Positions 13,959 through 16,946 of a stretch of 16,946 bases of DNA are shown here, in pieces (positions within the stretch are counted from its first letter, which is position 1; each line of letters starts with the position of its first letter). Under the pieces are notes generated by a model. It did not search any database. It had not been told where the DNA came from and saw only the letters and a program-made list of their open reading frames with translations. A program made the position numbers and the translations under genes. Origin of the DNA: JANNRW01 sp031401815. GTDB taxonomy: Bacteria; Desulfobacterota; Desulfuromonadia; Geobacterales; DSM-12255. The stretch spans positions 1-16,946 of the forward strand of contig JANNRW010000274.1 in assembly GCA_031401815.1 (NCBI GenBank), in the 5' to 3' direction.

Positions 13959-14909
13959 ATGACCATTATTCATCACAGACTGATAATACTCGGCTCCGGC
14001 CCTGCCGGTTACACTGCCGCCGTTTATGCGGCGCGTGCCAACCTGGCACCTGCCCTGATCACAGGGCTGGAGCAGGGGGGACAGCTGATGACCACTACAG
14101 AAGTTGACAACTGGCCCGGAGATCCTGACGGCGTTATGGGGCCAGATCTTATGGAGAGAATGCGGCTTCATGCAGAACGTTTCGAAACCGTCCTGATCAA
14201 TGATCATATTCATACTGCCAATTTAAAGGAGAGGCCATTTCTTCTTTCGGGCGATAACGGGACTTATAGCTGTGATGCACTCATAATTGCAACCGGCGCA
14301 TCTGCAAAATATATTGGTCTCCCCTCGGAGGAAGAGTTCAAAGGTAAAGGCGTTTCAGCCTGCGCTACATGTGACGGTTTTTTCTATCGCAACAAACCTG
14401 TTGCAGTGATTGGCGGCGGCAGTACAGCAGTTGAGGAGGCGCTTTATCTTGCGCAGATTGCATCTCACGTAACTGTTGTGCATAGGCGAGACACTTTTCG
14501 TGCTGAAAAAATTCTTGTAGACAAGCTGCTCGCCAAAAGCAGTAACGGTAATGTTACAATTGAATATAACCATAATCTGGAAGAGATACTGGGGGATAGT
14601 TCAGGCGTTACAGGAATCAGAATCAGAAATACGGATGGGGGGAGCAAGGAGATCGCGGTTCACGGCTGCTTCATTGCAATCGGTCATCAACCGAACACTT
14701 CCCTGTTTGCCGGTGAGCTGGATATGGATAACGGTTACATCATAACCGGAAGCGGGGGGGGTGGCAGCGCCACTGCAACCTCATTGCCGGGGGTTTTTGC
14801 AGCCGGAGATGTACAGGATCAGATCTACAAACAGGCAATAACTTCTGCCGGCACAGGGTGCATGGCTGCTCTGGATGCTGAAAAATATCTGGACTCACTA
14901 AAACTGTAA
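13959..14909 (+). CDS. trxB: Thioredoxin reductase
   Basis: This 316-residue FAD flavoprotein reduces thioredoxin with NADPH, keeping cytoplasmic thiols reduced. The FAD-binding LGSGPAGYTAAVYAARA (11-27), redox-active CATC (Cys135, Cys138) followed by DGFFY, NAD(P)-binding VIGGGSTAVEEALYL (about 149-163), the NADPH-type HRRDTFRA and the C-terminal AAGDVQDQIYKQAITSAGTG are all present. Length and motif order are those of the low-molecular-weight class. GAGGGAG sits five bases before the ATG. A glycine-rich loop GSGGGGSATAT replaces the usual shorter turn before LPGVFAAGDV and is encoded in part by a run of eight G (14754-14761). The gene is preceded by a small RNA candidate and followed after 101 bases by yifB. 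Confidence 0.95.
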   Translation: MTIIHHRLIILGSGPAGYTAAVYAARANLAPALITGLEQGGQLMTTTEVDNWPGDPDGVMGPDLMERMRLHAERFETVLINDHIHTANLKERPFLLSGDNGTYSCDALIIATGASAKYIGLPSEEEFKGKGVSACATCDGFFYRNKPVAVIGGGSTAVEEALYLAQIASHVTVVHRRDTFRAEKILVDKLLAKSSNGNVTIEYNHNLEEILGDSSGVTGIRIRNTDGGSKEIAVHGCFIAIGHQPNTSLFAGELDMDNGYIITGSGGGGSATATSLPGVFAAGDVQDQIYKQAITSAGTGCMAALDAEKYLDSLKL

Positions 14910-15000
14910 ACAGGGAACCGGGATCAGTGAACAGTAATTTCGAATTTCATGCTCCGGCATTTTAGCCTTGTCTGTTTACAGTTACCATTTCCCAGTTCAC
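14902..15000. repeat. Inverted repeat element between trxB and yifB
   Basis: AACTGTAAACAG at 14902-14913, overlapping the trxB stop codon, has a perfect 12-base reverse complement, CTGTTTACAGTT, at 14972-14983. A second pair, GTGAAC at 14927-14932 and GTTCAC at 14995-15000, gives the two sides a similar low-complexity composition with GTGAACAGTAA-type units. There is no T run, so it is not a standard terminator. It may be a dispersed intergenic repeat or a processing structure in a trxB-yifB transcript. Confidence 0.5.
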
Positions 15001-15010
15001 GAGGTTTCCA

Positions 15011-16540
15011 ATGCTCGCCAAAATTTTCAGTTCTGCTCTTTGCGGTGTAGATGCTGTTACTGTCCAGGTAGAAGTTGATATTGCGCAGGGATTGCCGCAA
15101 TTCTCCACTGTAGGACTTCCAGATGGAGCAGTTAAAGAGAGCAAGGACAGGGTCAAGGCTGCGTTGAAAAACTCCGGTTACGAGTTCCCGCCACGCAGGA
15201 TTACGGTCAATCTGGCACCTGCGGATCTGAAAAAAGAGGGGACTTCATTTGATCTGCCGATGGCAATCGGAATTCTGGCAGCTATCGGTGTTGTCAAGAA
15301 AAAGCACCTTGAAAAATATCTTATGATAGGTGAGCTGTCACTGGATGGCTCAATAAAGCCGGTGCGCGGCTGTCTCCCGGTTGCTGTGACTGCTGCCAGA
15401 GATGGTTTTGTCGGCATAATTGTTCCCAGGGAAAATGTCAGCGAAGGGGCTGTAGTAGAAGGGATTGCCGTTATCGGGGTGTCAGAGCTTGCTGAAGTTG
15501 TCGGTTTTTTGAATGGCGAGTTGCAGATTCAGCCTCATCAGGTTGATATCCACGAGCTCTTCAGGCAGGAGTCCAGCTACCATGAAGATTTCGCTGAAGT
15601 CAGAGGGCAGGAGCATGCCAAAAGAGCACTCGAAGTTGCAGCGGCTGGTGCTCATAACATCCTGATGATAGGCCCCCCGGGGTCGGGCAAGACTATGCTG
15701 GCAAGACGCCTCCCATCAATTCTTCCCCGCATGTCTTTTACTGAAGCGATAGAAACTACCAAAATATACAGCATCATGGGGCTGCTTGATCGCGAACGTG
15801 CACTTATTGCACAGCGGCCATTTCGTTCCCCGCACCATACAATATCCGATGTCGGCCTGATCGGAGGGGGTAACACTCCAAAGCCGGGCGAGGTTTCACT
15901 GGCGCATAACGGAGTCCTTTTTCTTGATGAACTGCCGGAGTTCAAAAAGCATGTCCTCGAAGTCCTCCGCCAGCCTCTAGAAGATGGCAAGGTCACCATC
16001 TCGCGTGCGCTTGCTTCCATTACCTATCCGGCGAGAATGATGCTCGTCTCGGCACTCAACCCCTGCCCCTGCGGCTACCTCGGCGACCCAACCCACTCCT
16101 GCTCCTGCTCTCCCCGTGACATACATCGCTACCGGTCTCGTATCTCAGGCCCCCTCATGGACAGGATTGATATCCATATTGAAGTCCCTGCTGTGAAATA
16201 CCGTGACCTTGCAGACCGTACTGACAGCGAAAGCTCTTCGGCAATTGCCATGAGGGTCGAAAATTCACGCGAGATACAGCGGGAGAGATTCGCAGGAACC
16301 AAGGTCCATTCCAACGCCCAGATGACGCCGCGTCTTATTCGCAAGCATTGCGAGCTCGATGCAAGTGGCAACAGGCTGCTGGAGATGGTGACCGACCGGC
16401 TGGGACTTTCCGCCCGCTCCTACAACCGGATTCTGAAGGTTTCCCGTACTATCGCAGATCTGGAGGGGAGTGGTTCGGTCAGGGAACAGCATCTTGCAGA
16501 AGCGGTTCAGTACCGGAGCCTGGATCGAAAGACAGCTTAG
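15011..16540 (+). CDS. YifB/ComM-family Mg-chelatase-like AAA+ ATPase
   Basis: The 509-residue product is a full-length member of the YifB family (YifB in E. coli, ComM in Haemophilus and Vibrio). ComM is a helicase-like hexamer that promotes branch migration during natural transformation. The N-terminal Lon-like ChlI domain spans about 1-170 (VDIAQGLPQFSTVGLPDGAV, 23-42). Walker A is GPPGSGKT at 221-228, FRSPHHTISD follows at 271-280, Walker B is VLFLDELPEF at 302-311, and four cysteines in NPCPC and CSC (352, 354, 364, 366) are typical. The C-terminal Mg-chelatase domain contains GLSARSYNRILKVSRTIADL. GAGG lies eight bases before the ATG. It lies between trxB and an amidohydrolase start 23 bases downstream, probably one transcript with the latter. 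No competence genes are visible, so a role in transformation is inferred from the family only. Confidence 0.93.
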   Translation: MLAKIFSSALCGVDAVTVQVEVDIAQGLPQFSTVGLPDGAVKESKDRVKAALKNSGYEFPPRRITVNLAPADLKKEGTSFDLPMAIGILAAIGVVKKKHLEKYLMIGELSLDGSIKPVRGCLPVAVTAARDGFVGIIVPRENVSEGAVVEGIAVIGVSELAEVVGFLNGELQIQPHQVDIHELFRQESSYHEDFAEVRGQEHAKRALEVAAAGAHNILMIGPPGSGKTMLARRLPSILPRMSFTEAIETTKIYSIMGLLDRERALIAQRPFRSPHHTISDVGLIGGGNTPKPGEVSLAHNGVLFLDELPEFKKHVLEVLRQPLEDGKVTISRALASITYPARMMLVSALNPCPCGYLGDPTHSCSCSPRDIHRYRSRISGPLMDRIDIHIEVPAVKYRDLADRTDSESSSAIAMRVENSREIQRERFAGTKVHSNAQMTPRLIRKHCELDASGNRLLEMVTDRLGLSARSYNRILKVSRTIADLEGSGSVREQHLAEAVQYRSLDRKTA

Positions 16541-16563
16541 GATATTGTACCAAGGGACAATTA

Positions 16564-16946
16564 ATGCCATTTCAAAAGTTCAAACTTTTCGATGCACATC
16601 TTCATATAATTGACAGCCGGTTTCCTCTGATTACGAATAACGGATATCTCCCTGATGAATTTACCTGCGAGGATTATCTCAACCGTATGAAGGGATATAC
16701 AGTTGCTGGAGGAGCCATTGTATCAGGCTCTTTCCAGGCATTTGACCAGAGCTATCTGGTTGATGCGCTCAAAAGACTCGGGTCATCCTTTGTTGGTGTA
16801 ACGCAACTGCCTGCAACAGTTTCGGATGAAGAGCTGCTTGAACTTGATAAAGCCGGTGTACGGGCACTCAGGTTCAATCTGAAACGTGGCGGGTCAGAAG
16901 AGGTCAGGCATCTGGACAGTTTGGCCAGGCAAGTTCATGAAGTTGC
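16564..16946 (+). CDS. Amidohydrolase-type (TIM-barrel) metal hydrolase, 3' end outside window
   Basis: The open frame starts at ATG 16564 with AAGGGAC upstream and runs off the right edge after 127 codons. The start MPFQKFKLFDAHLHIID carries the FDAHLH metal-binding HxH motif of the amidohydrolase 2 family (ACMSD/decarboxylase-type TIM barrels). The visible part continues with GGAIVSGSFQAFDQSYLVDAL, FVGVTQLP and GVRALRFNL, all typical of that family's first half. It starts 23 bases after the yifB stop, so it is likely cotranscribed with it. Substrate cannot be inferred, and the remaining metal ligands lie outside the window. Confidence 0.82.
   Translation, partial: MPFQKFKLFDAHLHIIDSRFPLITNNGYLPDEFTCEDYLNRMKGYTVAGGAIVSGSFQAFDQSYLVDALKRLGSSFVGVTQLPATVSDEELLELDKAGVRALRFNLKRGGSEEVRHLDSLARQVHEV

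Noticed and set aside
1..16946. CRISPR array, tRNA or rRNA genes, or a defence island
   Set aside because: No regularly spaced repeat of CRISPR size, no cloverleaf or rRNA-like segment, and no nuclease, methylase or Cas-type genes were seen; the Fic gene alone does not make a defence system.

Overview
The window looks like a chromosomal segment of an anaerobic deltaproteobacterium of the Geobacter type (Desulfuromonadia). This is inferred from overall gene content: a DUF815 AAA+ ATPase, a DUF454 protein, a ferritin-like diiron protein, an FMN nitronate-monooxygenase-like enzyme with an added cysteine cluster, several small lipoproteins, mid-range GC and strong purine-rich ribosome binding sites. 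No rRNA or tRNA gene is present, so the placement is not proven. I find fifteen protein genes (one cut off by the right edge), one candidate small RNA, several promoters and four types of repeat or palindrome.

Region 1 (1-2989) is accessory in character. It opens with what appears to be one end of an IS21-like element. A leftward Fic gene and a rightward radical SAM gene follow, divergently arranged. Three near-identical hairpins (120-147, 1313-1340, 2946-2973) separate the Fic module, the radical SAM module and the next leftward operon. The Fic gene is preceded by a set of GGGTA-type repeats spaced about one helical turn apart, a possible operator for its own C-terminal winged helix. A 129-base imperfect palindrome lies after the radical SAM gene.

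Region 2 (2990-5149) is a leftward pair: a diaminopimelate-decarboxylase-family PLP enzyme, then a ferritin-like protein 28 bases downstream. A rightward promoter with a near-perfect palindrome over its start site begins the next region.

Region 3 (5150-11028) is a rightward series: DUF454 membrane protein, DUF815 ATPase, small lipoprotein, a small protein of unknown function, nitronate-monooxygenase-like flavoprotein, metallo-beta-lactamase-fold hydrolase, and a putative Tat-exported lipoprotein. These look like separate or loosely linked units rather than one pathway.

Region 4 (11034-13699) is leftward: murC, isolated from other cell-wall genes, then an EntS-like MFS exporter that converges on the lipoprotein gene with only five bases between stops. 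Region 5 (13700-16946) is rightward: trxB, the YifB/ComM-type AAA+ ATPase and the start of an amidohydrolase.

The most interesting non-coding signal is between murC and trxB. An extended -10 promoter, whose -35 box overlaps the murC -35 box on the other strand, is followed by about 80 bases that fold into two hairpins. The second presents a C-rich loop able to pair with Shine-Dalgarno sequences and ends in eight T residues. trxB then has its own similar promoter. This reads as a free-standing small RNA gene rather than a trxB leader.
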